Below, piece after piece: positions 8,290-17,724 of a stretch of DNA of 64,000 nucleotides (the first letter of the stretch is position 1; each line of letters starts with the position of its first letter). A program made the translations under genes and the position numbers. Under the pieces are notes generated by a model. That model was not told where the DNA came from. It worked only from the letters and a program-made list of their open reading frames with translations, and did no database searches. Origin of the DNA: Flavobacterium sp. JAS (GTDB lineage Bacteria; Bacteroidota; Bacteroidia; Flavobacteriales; Flavobacteriaceae); assembly GCF_020991455.1 (NCBI RefSeq), contig NZ_JAJMOX010000013.1, positions 124,001-188,000 on the forward strand. The letters are read 5' to 3'.

Positions 8290-10551
8290 TTATAGAACCG
8301 CAATTGGCGCGGCCAGACAACTCTCCGGAATATTGAATGCATTTACTAATGAAACCGCATCTGGTCGAATATCCCAACAAAGCTGGTTGACCATTTTTCG
8401 AATTGCTTTGGTTTTTACGGCTTCCATATAACCGTCTTCAAGATACCATGCTTTGTTTTTTTCAAATTGCGAAAGTGCGTATAAATGATTCAATTTTGTC
8501 AATACCTCTTTTGTCTTTTGATCTTTTACTGTTTTTATTGCCAATTGAAATTGTTCCAGAACTACTCTTTCCAAATAAGCCTGAGCTACATCGATCATTT
8601 GATGCTGAACTACATTAAAAGCATCATATGGTTCTAAACCTCCGTCAACTAGTTTTTTGATACGTCTTGCAGCCGATGCTAGTATCGCCTTTTCTCGATG
8701 AATAAAAGCTTGTAAATGAAACTCGCCATCAAGCAAGTGTTCGTCATCTGTTCTTCGGGTTGCAATTGGATTTTTCTCTGTAATTGCTGTTTTTGCATTT
8801 TCGTATACATAATTGATGATTCCTAAAGAACCCATTTCTCCAAACGATTTTCTAAACTCGGATAAACGGTTTTTAGCCACCAATTGCATCAAGACTGTAT
8901 TATCACCTTCGAATGTGGTGTAAATTTCGGTATCATTTTTTAAAGCATTGATTCGGTTTTCAGATAAATATCCTTTTCCTCCGCAGGCTTCGCGACATTC
9001 TTGCAAAATATCTCTTGTGCTCCAGGTCGAATAGGATTTCATTCCGGCTGCCAAAGCTTCAATTTCCTGCATTTCGGCTTCGGTTCTGTTCAGAAAACGG
9101 GTTGTAAGATATTGCAAACCAAAATGTACGGCATACGTTTTTGCCAATGACGGAATCAATCTTCGTTGATGCATTCTGTAATTTAAAATTGGAACTTCTG
9201 ATCCGCCTTCGGGACCAAATTGTCTGCGTTGATCGCCGTATCGAATGGCAATTGTTAATCCTGATTTGGCTGCAGCCAAAGCCGAACGCGGAATCCCGAT
9301 TCGTCCTCCAACTAAAGTGCCTAACATGGTAAAAAAACGTCTATTATCACTCGGGATTGGGCTTTCAAATTCTCCTTTATCATTTACAGAAGCAAAACGA
9401 TCAAGCATATTTTCTTTCGGAATCACAACGTTATCAAAACTTATGGTTCCGTTATCCACGCCGTTTAAGCCCATTTTATGACCACAATCGCCAATCGTAA
9501 CTCCTTTTAAAGTATTTCCGTTTGTATCCCGAAGTGGAACTACAAAAGCATTCACGCCATAATCGTGATTATCGATAATTAGTTTCGCAAAAACGGTTGC
9601 CATTTGTCCGTGAACTGCGGCGTTGCCAATATATTCTTTTTGAGCATTTTTGTTTGGTGTATGAATTACAAACGTCTGATCGTTATGATTGTAAGTTGCT
9701 GTAGTTTCAAGTCCTTTTACATTTGAACCGTGATGCGTTTCGGTCATTGCAAAACAGCCCGGAATTTTTAATGTACCAATATCTTTTAAGTATTTGGCAT
9801 AATGTTTCTCTGTCCCTAACGACTGAACGCTCATTCCCCAAAGTCCAAACTGAACGCCAAATTTTATCACTAAACTTAAATCGTGATAACTTAAGGTTTC
9901 CATAATCGCAAAATAATCAGCTATGTTTTCTCCTCCGCCATATTGTTTTGGATACGCCATATTTCCCAAATTTTCATCTGCGAGGATTTTGCACCAATTA
10001 TAAACTGTTTGACGATAGACATTTATATCTGTCGAAGTTTCGTAAGCAAGCTCTGGTTTTGAAATAATCGATTTTACTTTTTTGATAATTGCAGCTTCTT
10101 TTCCATCCAGAAGTTCTGTTATTTTCTGAATATCAAAATCACTGTTGGTTTGAGAATTTGCAGTAAAAGAACTCGCTTTTGTTTTGAAATTCTGAATTAC
10201 TTCTTCTCCCAAAACTCCCAGATCATTCTCTAGTTTTATAAAATTGGATTTCAGTGCCGAAATATCCAAATCCTTTTCTGAAAGTGCTACCGCAATATCA
10301 AAAATCGATTTTATGTCTGTTTTATTCTGAATGTTTTTTTCAATATCCAATTTCCATTGGGAGAGTTCATTTCGCGAAGGCGGATTTGAAATATCAACTT
10401 TAGAAAGAAGCTGCTGTTTTTCTTCGGGCGAAAGCCAAGTCAAATCATTAATGAATTTCTGAATTGTAGTAAACTCTTTTTGAGTCAGCAAATCATCAGA
10501 CCATACTAAATAAAACAACGGAGTAAAGGCTTGGAGCTTGGTATTTTTCAT
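8290..10551 (-). CDS. Acyl-CoA dehydrogenase/oxidase-like flavoenzyme, 753 residues
   Basis: Cytoplasmic FAD enzyme expected to catalyse the first, alpha-beta-desaturating step of fatty-acid beta-oxidation. The FAD/substrate region FAMTETHHGSNVKGLETTA (about residues 265-285) and the C-terminal ACGGKGYLSENR with FEGDNTVLMQLVAKNRL are closer to acyl-CoA oxidases than to short acyl-CoA dehydrogenases; the latter motif is the usual oxidase adenine-binding signature. At 753 residues it is much longer than the roughly 380-residue dehydrogenases: about 180 extra N-terminal residues and a C-terminal helical domain of about 180. Whether electrons go to an ETF or to oxygen cannot be decided. It is monocistronic, flanked by hairpin repeats on both sides. 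Confidence 0.88.
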   Translation of the reverse strand: MKNTKLQAFTPLFYLVWSDDLLTQKEFTTIQKFINDLTWLSPEEKQQLLSKVDISNPPSRNELSQWKLDIEKNIQNKTDIKSIFDIAVALSEKDLDISALKSNFIKLENDLGVLGEEVIQNFKTKASSFTANSQTNSDFDIQKITELLDGKEAAIIKKVKSIISKPELAYETSTDINVYRQTVYNWCKILADENLGNMAYPKQYGGGENIADYFAIMETLSYHDLSLVIKFGVQFGLWGMSVQSLGTEKHYAKYLKDIGTLKIPGCFAMTETHHGSNVKGLETTATYNHNDQTFVIHTPNKNAQKEYIGNAAVHGQMATVFAKLIIDNHDYGVNAFVVPLRDTNGNTLKGVTIGDCGHKMGLNGVDNGTISFDNVVIPKENMLDRFASVNDKGEFESPIPSDNRRFFTMLGTLVGGRIGIPRSALAAAKSGLTIAIRYGDQRRQFGPEGGSEVPILNYRMHQRRLIPSLAKTYAVHFGLQYLTTRFLNRTEAEMQEIEALAAGMKSYSTWSTRDILQECREACGGKGYLSENRINALKNDTEIYTTFEGDNTVLMQLVAKNRLSEFRKSFGEMGSLGIINYVYENAKTAITEKNPIATRRTDDEHLLDGEFHLQAFIHREKAILASAARRIKKLVDGGLEPYDAFNVVQHQMIDVAQAYLERVVLEQFQLAIKTVKDQKTKEVLTKLNHLYALSQFEKNKAWYLEDGYMEAVKTKAIRKMVNQLCWDIRPDAVSLVNAFNIPESCLAAPIAVL

Positions 10552-10579
10552 AAATATATGGGATTCAATTAGTTTTTTA

Positions 10580-10710
10580 CCACCGATTAAAAGGATTAAT
10601 TTTTGTTTCGAAAAATAGCCACAAATTCACGAATGATTGTGTCAAATAGATTGAAAAAATTCGTGAATTCGTGGCTAAAAAATCCGTTAAATCCTTTTAA
10701 TCTGTGGCCT
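10580..10710. repeat. Nested inverted repeats including GCCACGAATT family copy 2
   Basis: The outer arms (CACCGATTAAAAGGATT near 10581 and AATCCTTTTAATCTGTGG near 10690) enclose an inner pair of 19-base arms at 10616-10634 and 10659-10677 with one mismatch. Both could fold into one long hairpin upstream of the acyl-CoA dehydrogenase gene. Confidence 0.75.
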
Positions 10711-10735
10711 AATCTTTTTACACATTATTGCATAA

Positions 10736-10768
10736 AAAAACAGGACTGAAAATACTCAATCCTGTTTA
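10736..10768 (-). terminator. Terminator-like hairpin AAACAGGA/TCCTGTTT
   Basis: An 8-bp stem with an A-run on its left side, acting as a U-run for minus-strand transcripts. The related hairpin at 10919-10952 lies closer to the rarD stop; this one may be a second or backup site. Confidence 0.45.
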
Positions 10769-10816
10769 TATATGCTGTTAAGATTCTGGTAATTTTAATT
10801 AAAAAGAAAAAAGGTA

Positions 10817-10906
10817 GCCGCGAATTTCACGAATTTTCGCTAATTTTTTCTTTGCAACCCATTTAAAAAACAATTATAATTCGTGAAAATTCGTGTAATT
10901 CGTGGC
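10817..10906. repeat. Inverted repeat, GCCACGAATT family, copy 3
   Basis: GCCGCGAATTTCACGAATTT at 10817 pairs with AAATTCGTGTAATTCGTGGC ending at 10906, with a few mismatches. With 10580-10768 and 10919-10952 it fills the 466-base gene-free stretch 10552-11017, in which I see nothing coding. Confidence 0.75.
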
Positions 10907-10918
10907 AAAAAAACTTCA

Positions 10919-10952
10919 TAAAAAAACAGGAATAAAACTAATCATTCCTGCT
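10919..10952 (-). terminator. Probable terminator of the rarD-like gene
   Basis: Stem AAACAGGAAT/ATTCCTGCTT with one mismatch, preceded on the plus strand by a run of A (U-run in the minus-strand transcript). It lies 66 bases past the transporter stop. Confidence 0.6.
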
Positions 10953-11017
10953 TTGAATATCCTGAAAGTTCTGGTAATTTAACTTCTAAACCAATAAAAA
11001 ATATAAATAACCTTTCA

Positions 11018-11935
11018 TTATTTTAGAACCTTTGGATATTGTTGTAATCTTTGCTTAATAGCAAAAATATGGTGTGAATTAAAAACCAATACTGCAAGAA
11101 AAACGATTCCGTATGCCAGAATTTGTATTGGTCCGAATTTTTCTTTGTATAAAAACATCGCCAATAGAAAAGCTATCATTGGATTTATATTTAAAAGCAT
11201 CCCGACTGTTGATGAATTAATTCCCGAAAGGGCATATAAATTAAGGAACAACGGAAAGATTGTAAACAAAATTGCAATGGTTTCGATACAGAAATAAAAC
11301 TTAAATTCTGTTGGAACCGGGCCGCTATAAGCCGGATAAAATGGCAATAAAAACAAGGCAGCCATCGTAATATGGAACGTTAGCACTATAAATTTATCAA
11401 AGCCTTTGTTGATACGCTGACTTACCAAATAGGATGCGTACGTAAAACCAATGATGATACTAAAAAACATGTCCATAATATTGGCGTACGACAAAAGCAC
11501 ACAGCCGGAAACACTTAGTCCAACTGCCATCCATTGTGTTTTGCTTAGTTTTTCATGCAAAATAAAATACGCTAATAAAGTGGTTAAAATTGGACAAACC
11601 AAATACGCCAAAGAAGTGGCTTTTACGCTAACGTGATTCATTACATAAATGAATGTGAACCAATTTGCCATTAGAAAAACGCTTCCGCCGATATTTAATA
11701 AGACAGTCTTTTTCTTCTCGGCTTTCGAAAATCCTTTGAAGGTTTCGATCGCTTCTTTGACTTTTTTTCGTCTAAATGTAGCAGAAATCAATAACATTAG
11801 AATACTACAACTAAAAACACGGTAGAATAAAATATCTAAAGAGGCATAGTCATGTATTGGTTTTAAAACCAAACTGAAAAATCCCCAGATTACAAAACAG
11901 GTAATCGCAGCTATGTAGTATTTTGTTGTTTTCAC
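11018..11935 (-). CDS. rarD: RarD-like EamA/DMT-family transporter
   Basis: 305 residues and about ten membrane segments, arranged as two EamA repeats of five, the normal build of drug/metabolite transporters. The start YYIAAITCFVIWGFFSLVLKP and the RVFSCSILMLLI segment fit the RarD group, whose members are predicted small-metabolite or amino-acid exporters; the substrate is not known. It is transcribed away from a MocR-type regulator with 101 bases between the start codons. That arrangement is typical of MocR regulators that control an adjacent transporter (inference). Confidence 0.85.
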   Translation of the reverse strand: MKTTKYYIAAITCFVIWGFFSLVLKPIHDYASLDILFYRVFSCSILMLLISATFRRKKVKEAIETFKGFSKAEKKKTVLLNIGGSVFLMANWFTFIYVMNHVSVKATSLAYLVCPILTTLLAYFILHEKLSKTQWMAVGLSVSGCVLLSYANIMDMFFSIIIGFTYASYLVSQRINKGFDKFIVLTFHITMAALFLLPFYPAYSGPVPTEFKFYFCIETIAILFTIFPLFLNLYALSGINSSTVGMLLNINPMIAFLLAMFLYKEKFGPIQILAYGIVFLAVLVFNSHHIFAIKQRLQQYPKVLK

Positions 11936-11991
11936 GGAAAGCTTTTTTAAATGATTTTCTGATATAACAAATTTCTAAAAAATAAAATAGC

Positions 11992-12020
11992 AATACAGAT
12001 ACAGTTTTTGTAAATTGCAC
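11992..12020. promoter_or_regulatory. Candidate operator in the rarD/mocR spacer (ATACAGATACAG)
   Basis: A tandem ATACAG-ATACAG direct repeat is followed by TTTTTGTAAATTGC, a near-match to a promoter box for the regulator gene. MocR regulators commonly bind direct repeats between divergent genes, so this is the best candidate site, but binding is inferred. Confidence 0.35.
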
Positions 12021-12036
12021 CATAACAGTTTTTTTT

Positions 12037-13455
12037 ATGAAAAATTCAAATTACTTATATCTTCAGTTTGCTGACAGAATCGAAAAACAGATAAAATCCG
12101 GTGTTTTAAATGTTGGAGACAAACTTCCGTCTATACGTGAAGTCTGCGCCGAAACGGGTTACAGCATGAGTACAGTTAGTAAGGCTTATTATGAAGTCGA
12201 AAGCCGTTCTTTAATCGAATCCAGACCGCAATCCGGTTATTATGTAAGTAATACTTCGGCGAGAATAATTACTGAACCTTCGCCAAGCAGTCCAATTTTG
12301 AGATGCCAAAACGTTGACAGACAAGATTTAATCGATCAGGTTTATGGTAATATGACGGATCAGAGTATTACGATGCTTTCGCTGGGTTTTCCGTCTAATG
12401 AACTTCTGCCAATTGCCAAATTAAACAAGGGAATGGTTCAGGCGATGCGTCAACTGCCTAATAGCGGAACGAGTTATGAGCAAGTTAAAGGGAATCCTAA
12501 TCTAAGACGAGAAATTGCCCGATGGTCTTTTACCTGGGGCGGATCATTAACTGAGGAAGATATTATTACGATGCCGGGCTGTACAAGTGCGATCTCGCAT
12601 TGTTTGATGACACTTACTAAACCGGGAGATACTATTATTACGGAGAGTCCGGCATATTTTGGAATCTTGCAATTGGCAAAATCTCTTGGTTTATACATCA
12701 TGGAATTACCCACCAATATGACCACCGGAATTGAACTTGAGGCTTTAAAAAAAGCACTTTCGTCTAAAAAAGTGAAACTTTGTTTATTGATGAGCAATTT
12801 TAGTAATCCGTCTGGAAGTATGATGCCAAACGAGCATAAAATTGAGGTTGTCAGATTAATGGAATTTTACAATATTCCGTTAATCGAAGATGATATTCAC
12901 GGTGATTTGTACTTTGGCGCAAGCCGACCAACAAATTGTAAAACTTATGACGAAAGCGGTATTGTGCTTTGCTGTAGTTCGGTTTCTAAAACTCTGGCTC
13001 CGGGATATCGTGTGGGTTGGGTTTCGCCGGGGAAATTCAAAAAAGAAATATTAAGGAATAAAATTTATCATACGCTCTCCTCTCCTACCATTACACATCA
13101 GGTTGTGGGAGATTTTTTGAAAAACGGTCGTTATGAAAATCATCTTCGAAAAATACGTCAAATCCTGAATCAGAATTGTAATAATTATATCAATACTGTT
13201 CTGGAATCTTTCCCAACAGGAACGAAAGTAAGTCAGCCTCAGGGTGGTTTTTTTCTTTGGCTTGAAATGGACAAAAACTTTGATACGGCAGCTTTTTATC
13301 ATTTGGCGATGAAACACAATATTAGTATTGCGCCGGGAAGAATTTTCTCTTTGCAGGATCAGTTTTCTAATTGCATGCGATTGAGTTTTGGTTTGCCGTG
13401 GACGAATGAATTACGTCAATCGATACAAACACTGGGAAGATTGGCGGGAAAATAA
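12037..13455 (+). CDS. MocR-type GntR/aminotransferase transcriptional regulator
   Basis: 472 residues. A winged-helix GntR domain (residues about 5-75; LPSIREVCAETGYSMSTVSK is the recognition region) is joined to a fold-type I aminotransferase domain (about 110-470). The PLP-binding lysine is Lys318 in SSVSKTLAPGYRVG; the NPSG-type motif NFSNPSGSMMPNEHK and the EDDIHGDLYFG segment are also present. Proteins of this build use PLP as a sensor and usually control neighbouring transport or B6/amino-acid genes. The divergent RarD-like transporter is the obvious target. Tandem ATACAG repeats lie in the shared spacer. No catalytic role is assumed. Confidence 0.9.
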   Translation: MKNSNYLYLQFADRIEKQIKSGVLNVGDKLPSIREVCAETGYSMSTVSKAYYEVESRSLIESRPQSGYYVSNTSARIITEPSPSSPILRCQNVDRQDLIDQVYGNMTDQSITMLSLGFPSNELLPIAKLNKGMVQAMRQLPNSGTSYEQVKGNPNLRREIARWSFTWGGSLTEEDIITMPGCTSAISHCLMTLTKPGDTIITESPAYFGILQLAKSLGLYIMELPTNMTTGIELEALKKALSSKKVKLCLLMSNFSNPSGSMMPNEHKIEVVRLMEFYNIPLIEDDIHGDLYFGASRPTNCKTYDESGIVLCCSSVSKTLAPGYRVGWVSPGKFKKEILRNKIYHTLSSPTITHQVVGDFLKNGRYENHLRKIRQILNQNCNNYINTVLESFPTGTKVSQPQGGFFLWLEMDKNFDTAAFYHLAMKHNISIAPGRIFSLQDQFSNCMRLSFGLPWTNELRQSIQTLGRLAGK

Positions 13456-13495
13456 AACTCAATTGACTTTTTAGACCTTATCCAAAAGTTTAATT

Positions 13496-13632
13496 AAACA
13501 CATAGAAACATAGCTTTTGTGATGTAAAAAAGGCGTTTCACTTTGCATTAATACACATAGCTATGTGTGAAGAAATGTATTTCTTTTTAGTATTCTTATT
13601 TTAAATACAAAAACCTATGTTTCTATGTGTTA
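13496..13632. repeat. Long inverted repeat, ACACATAGAAACATAG family, copy 1
   Basis: Arms AAACACATAGAAACATAG (from 13496) and CTATGTTTCTATGTGTT (to about 13631) enclose roughly 100 bases, with an internal GGCGTTTCACTT stretch. A related element lies at 19106-19255 and shares both the arms and the AAAAAAGGC(G/A)TTTCACTT core. Located between convergent genes. Confidence 0.75.
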
Positions 13633-13661
13633 AAACAATTTACAGGTTGTTCTAAAAACAA

Positions 13662-13690
13662 AAAACAACACCAATTAAGGTGTTGTTTTG
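13662..13690 (-). terminator. Terminator of the bestrophin-like gene
   Basis: A perfect 11-bp stem (AAAACAACACC / GGTGTTGTTTT) with a 6-nt loop; the A-run on the left gives a U-run in the minus-strand transcript. Stop codon is 26 bases away. Confidence 0.75.
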
Positions 13691-13715
13691 CGAACAAATT
13701 AAAACCAATATTAAT

Positions 13716-14663
13716 TTATAAAACGAAGTAAGCGTCGTTTTCCGCTTTTTTAGGCTCAGGCTTAAGATCAAATTCTTTGATAATATCAAATTCGCTTTGA
13801 AACTCGTTTAGCATTTGCATCAAATTCTTTTCGATTGTATTTGCAATCGCTGTAACTGGCGTATCTGTTGGTCTGTTTTCGAATGGATCCTGCAAGTGAA
13901 TTGCCATTTTTTCGATCAAAAAGAAAGTTCCTCCAATCATTGTAATCAACGGAACTGCAAACCAGCTCAACAAACTAATCAATCCAAAAGGCAATAACAG
14001 GATGAATAAACACAAGGTCATTCTGATATACATGCTGTAAGTTGTTGGAAAAATGGTGTTTTTAATACGCTCACATTTTCCCATTGCATCACATAATCTT
14101 GTCAAAGTTGCGTCGATTTCTACTTGTTGGTATGCATTAAGACGTTTGTCTTTTCTGGCAATTCTTAAATCTCTGGCATGAAGCAGTAATATTGCATTTG
14201 GAATATTCTGATGATTTTTTATAAAATTCAATTCTTCTTCACTAATCAAATCTTTGATAGGTTTTATGGCATCTTTATTTCGCAAAGCCTGACCTAAACT
14301 ATAACACCACGCAATTTGTCTTTTGGTGAAGTTTTCTTTAAACTCATTTGCTTCTACAGAGAAATCCGGGTCTTTATAAAAAGTCAGCATTTGTCTAACC
14401 AAAGTTCTCGACTCATTTACTACTGATCCCCAAATAATTCTTGCTTCCCACCATCTGTCGTAAGCCTGATTTGATTTGAAAGCCAATAATAAAGATATAA
14501 TTGTACCTACCATTGTTGGAATCGCAATTGGTATTTCGATCGCTACGTTGATGAAATAATGGTGAAAAATTTCGAATAAAATAGTGTAAGCCATAACTAA
14601 CCCCAATTCTACTTTGATTTTTCCGATAACATATCGCATTGGTATTCTTTTCTTTAATAACAT
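13716..14663 (-). CDS. Bestrophin-like membrane protein (UPF0187 family)
   Basis: 315 residues of the bestrophin/UPF0187 family, which forms pentameric anion or cation channels. Four hydrophobic segments are visible (about residues 20-40, 42-62, 200-225, 228-250). The conserved NQAYDRWWEAR segment follows the second one, and the family's DPFENRPTDTPVTAIANTIE motif lies near residue 260. It follows the universal stress protein gene by 46 bases in the same direction, at the end of a cluster headed by a two-component system. Ion selectivity cannot be told. A possible role in adjusting ion balance under stress is inference from the neighbours. Confidence 0.85.
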   Translation of the reverse strand: MLLKKRIPMRYVIGKIKVELGLVMAYTILFEIFHHYFINVAIEIPIAIPTMVGTIISLLLAFKSNQAYDRWWEARIIWGSVVNESRTLVRQMLTFYKDPDFSVEANEFKENFTKRQIAWCYSLGQALRNKDAIKPIKDLISEEELNFIKNHQNIPNAILLLHARDLRIARKDKRLNAYQQVEIDATLTRLCDAMGKCERIKNTIFPTTYSMYIRMTLCLFILLLPFGLISLLSWFAVPLITMIGGTFFLIEKMAIHLQDPFENRPTDTPVTAIANTIEKNLMQMLNEFQSEFDIIKEFDLKPEPKKAENDAYFVL

Positions 14664-14709
14664 ATTTTTCGTTTTTAATTAAAACTATATTTTCTCAGAA
14701 GTTCTGGTT

Positions 14710-15432
14710 TTAAACCAACTCTTCGTACAGCGAGAGCACCGGAAGTCCCAATTTCTCGTTTATATTTTCTTTTTTTGTTTTCTTGAATTTGATTTTCTCT
14801 CCTTTGCGTGTTTCTACTAACAAATCGATATCATATTTTGAAATTGCTTCGGATAAATAAGGGGCAAAATTTTCGTAATTATCATCAAAATTGGCTGTTT
14901 GGCTTACAATTTCATAAGAGAAATTATCGTTCAAAAATTGCTGAACATCCTTAACATGCATATTTGCATTGCCGTTTTCTATATAAAGTGCTTTATTGAA
15001 ATCGTCTTTGGCCTGCTCAAGTCCTAAATGTAAAATGGGACATTTTTGGTTTCCGGCTAATTGAATTAAATATTGATGAATACGTTTTGTTTCTTGCTTA
15101 TAAGAATGTGTCAGAATTACCAATTTTATAGAGAAAACATCAATAATGCGTTTAAAAATTGGTGAAGAAAGTCCGTATTGATTCTGTACTTTAATTTTGC
15201 AGTTTGGCGTGTGTTCGATCATGTATCGGCACGTTTCCAGAACTTCTTCCTGACTTGCTGTAAGTCCGGTTCTCATTTCACGTAAAAAATGTGACGAAGA
15301 GAAAACATCCGGAGTATCAGAAACCATCATTAAAATGATTTCACAATTTGATTCTTTTGCTTGGTTAATTGCTGATTTTACAGCGCAAATAGTATCATCT
15401 TTTAAAGTAGTAGGTATAAGGAAATTTTTCAT
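14710..15432 (-). CDS. Universal stress protein-like protein
   Basis: 240 residues with a UspA-like first half: the start KNFLIPTTLKDDTICAVKSA, a middle QNQYGLSSPIFKRIIDVFSIKLVILTHS, and ILHLGLEQAKDDFNKALYIE leading into a second, weaker alpha/beta half. The ATP-binding G-2x-G-9x-G motif is not clear, so nucleotide binding is uncertain. It lies 77 bases after the histidine kinase gene and 46 before the bestrophin-like gene on the same strand. Stress-related function is inferred from the fold only. Confidence 0.72.
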   Translation of the reverse strand: MKNFLIPTTLKDDTICAVKSAINQAKESNCEIILMMVSDTPDVFSSSHFLREMRTGLTASQEEVLETCRYMIEHTPNCKIKVQNQYGLSSPIFKRIIDVFSIKLVILTHSYKQETKRIHQYLIQLAGNQKCPILHLGLEQAKDDFNKALYIENGNANMHVKDVQQFLNDNFSYEIVSQTANFDDNYENFAPYLSEAISKYDIDLLVETRKGEKIKFKKTKKENINEKLGLPVLSLYEELV

Positions 15433-15509
15433 AAGTATAATCGTTTAGTTTATACATACAAAATAACTCCGCGTAAATTAGAAGGGTCTTAATCTAAAAT
15501 TAGAATTTC

Positions 15510-16913
15510 CTAAGATTCAACATTAGAATTTTTAATGTTGCTTTTCTTGCTCTTTGATTTATTAAAAACAAGAGTCACAATCGTTCCTTTATTCTGTTCT
15601 GATTGTACTTGGATTTCGCCATCATGCATACGGATAATTTTTGAGGCCAAAGGAAGCCCTAAACCGTAACCTATATACTTGGCAGCAATTTTTCCTCTAA
15701 AGAAAGGTTCATACAAATGCGGAATATCCTCTGGCGGAATCCCGATTCCGATATCATTGATAGATATTTTAATCCAATCCTGATTGGCCGACAATGTTAC
15801 GAAAACTTCGTTATTATCAGAATATTTAACTCCGTTTGTAATAATGTTGTTTATCGCTAATTCTAAAAGAGGTTTATTACAAGGAATTAAAAGCAAATTA
15901 GAATCTTTTGGTGCAAAATTAAGTTTAATGCTCACTCGGTTATCCGGATAAATCTTGTCCAAATCCGATTTTACATCCATTAATAACTCGTCAATTCTGG
16001 CAATATCTAATACTTGTTTCTTTCCGTCGTAGCCCGTTTGTGTTAATTTCAGCAAACTTTCGGTTAAGTTTCCTAATCTCGAAGCCTGACTGTAAATATT
16101 CTCTAAGGATTGAATGTATTCCGAAACTTCTCTTTCTTTAAGAAGCATAATTTCAGACTCGGCAATAATGGTTGTTATTGGCGTTTTTAATTCGTGAGAA
16201 GCATTATTAATAAAATTAGCCTGAATTTCAAAAGAGGTTTCCAAACGATCCAACATATCATTAAAAGTCTCGGTAAGATCTGAAATCTCGTCTGAGTTTT
16301 TAACCGCAGGCAATCTGTTATGCAGATTTGATGCACTTATTCTATTAACTTCCTTAGTAATTCTCGCTACAGGATTAATAACACGTTTGGCAAGAAAACG
16401 TCCTAAAAAGAAGGCAAGAAATATAAAACCTATACCACCAAAAAGCATAATTTTTATGATATAAATTGTCGTTGTTGGACCTTTTCGATCGCGCGCGCCA
16501 ACAATTACAATATATTTCTGATTGTTTTCTGTGAAAATTTGTCCTAAATAATACTTATTATCTACTTCAAAATAATCTTTACCCGTTTTTAGAATATTGG
16601 TATAAAACTCATTCGGAAGATTTAATTTTGTATTGTAATCAAAACTATTGGCGCTGTTTATTTTCAGCACAAATTCTTCTTCTTCAATAAGTTCTTCCAG
16701 TCCGTTTTTCTTCAGATTACTGTAATATTTTATCTTTTCAGGATCATTCTGAAAATGAATTGAAGCCACAATTTTAGCTCTGTCTTCTAGTCGTTTTAAG
16801 AAATGATAGCGATTATTTTCACGGAACAAGACAAAAACGATAATACACAATAATAGTGTACTAAAGGAAGAAAGTGCTACATAAGTAAAAGTTATTTTTT
16901 TTCTTACATCCAT
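15510..16913 (-). CDS. Sensor histidine kinase (HAMP-HisKA-HATPase)
   Basis: 467 residues. Two membrane segments (about 10-30 and 150-170) flank a roughly 120-residue extracytoplasmic sensor region. A HAMP domain (about 172-225) follows, then the phospho-acceptor His240 in NNASHELKTPITT, and the ATPase domain with N-box NNIITNGVKYS, G1 DIGIGI and G2 GYGLGLPLAS. The order is that of CusS-like kinases. One base separates it from the response regulator stop, so the two are co-expressed partners. The signal is unknown; the neighbouring stress protein and bestrophin-like genes hint at envelope or ion stress. Confidence 0.93.
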   Translation of the reverse strand: MDVRKKITFTYVALSSFSTLLLCIIVFVLFRENNRYHFLKRLEDRAKIVASIHFQNDPEKIKYYSNLKKNGLEELIEEEEFVLKINSANSFDYNTKLNLPNEFYTNILKTGKDYFEVDNKYYLGQIFTENNQKYIVIVGARDRKGPTTTIYIIKIMLFGGIGFIFLAFFLGRFLAKRVINPVARITKEVNRISASNLHNRLPAVKNSDEISDLTETFNDMLDRLETSFEIQANFINNASHELKTPITTIIAESEIMLLKEREVSEYIQSLENIYSQASRLGNLTESLLKLTQTGYDGKKQVLDIARIDELLMDVKSDLDKIYPDNRVSIKLNFAPKDSNLLLIPCNKPLLELAINNIITNGVKYSDNNEVFVTLSANQDWIKISINDIGIGIPPEDIPHLYEPFFRGKIAAKYIGYGLGLPLASKIIRMHDGEIQVQSEQNKGTIVTLVFNKSKSKKSNIKNSNVES

Positions 16914-16914
16914 T

Positions 16915-17589
16915 TTATGGCTTTAAAATATAACCTAAACCTTTCATGGTATGAATAAGTTTAGTCTTAAAAGGTTTATCTATTTTTTTTCGTAAATACG
17001 TGATATAAACATCGACAACATTGGTGTTCATGTCAAAATTAATATCCCAAACATTGTCTAAAATCTGATCGCGAGACACTATTCTGCCCGTGTTTTTAGC
17101 CAAATAATACAGTAATTTGAACTCTTTTGCGGTTAAAATAATCGATTCTCCATCTCTTTTTACAGATTTGGCTTTTCCGTTTATTTCCAAATCACTAATT
17201 ACAATAGTATCAACTTTTTCGGTATCCTGATTTGCTCTTCGGTTTAAGGCATTTACTCTGGCATCAAGTTCTCCAAATTTAAATGGCTTTACCAAATAAT
17301 CATCGGCTCCGGCATTCAATCCCGTTACAATATTCTCTGAAGTTCCAAGTGCTGTCAAAAGCAAAACCGGGACAAAATTCTTGGTGGCACGTAATCTTCT
17401 GCAAATTTCGATTCCGTTAATATCCGGTAACATTACGTCTAAGATTACAACATCAAAATCATAATTATGAATCATTTCGAGAGCCGTTTTACCATCAAGA
17501 GCAACGCTTACTTCGTTATTGTTTTCGGCAAAACCCTTTCGTAAAATCGATAAAAGATTTGGTTCGTCTTCGACTATAAGTAATTTCAT
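16915..17589 (-). CDS. OmpR-family response regulator
   Basis: 224 residues. An N-terminal receiver domain has the acidic pair in VEDEPN, phospho-acceptor Asp51 in VVILDVMLPDING, the conserved Thr in LLTALG and Lys in DDYLVKPF. A C-terminal winged helix (about 130-224; LTAKEFKLLYYLAKNTG, NVVDVYITYLRKKID, MKGLGYIL) binds DNA. It is the first gene of the pair with the histidine kinase and lies 135 bases downstream of the Omp85-like gene. Target genes are not evident beyond the cluster itself. Confidence 0.95.
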   Translation of the reverse strand: MKLLIVEDEPNLLSILRKGFAENNNEVSVALDGKTALEMIHNYDFDVVILDVMLPDINGIEICRRLRATKNFVPVLLLTALGTSENIVTGLNAGADDYLVKPFKFGELDARVNALNRRANQDTEKVDTIVISDLEINGKAKSVKRDGESIILTAKEFKLLYYLAKNTGRIVSRDQILDNVWDINFDMNTNVVDVYITYLRKKIDKPFKTKLIHTMKGLGYILKP

Positions 17590-17724
17590 CTTAATTTGTG
17601 TATGGTTAACAAAAATAAGGATTGAGTTTAAAATATGAATCAGAATATTTTAATAATTATGATTTAATTGTGAAGCGTGTAACTTTTTGCTTTTAAAAAA
17701 AAGAAGTCAACAATAGTTTACATC

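Noticed and set aside
12474..12797. 107-codon minus-strand ORF inside the MocR gene
   Set aside because: Shadow of a conserved aminotransferase domain.
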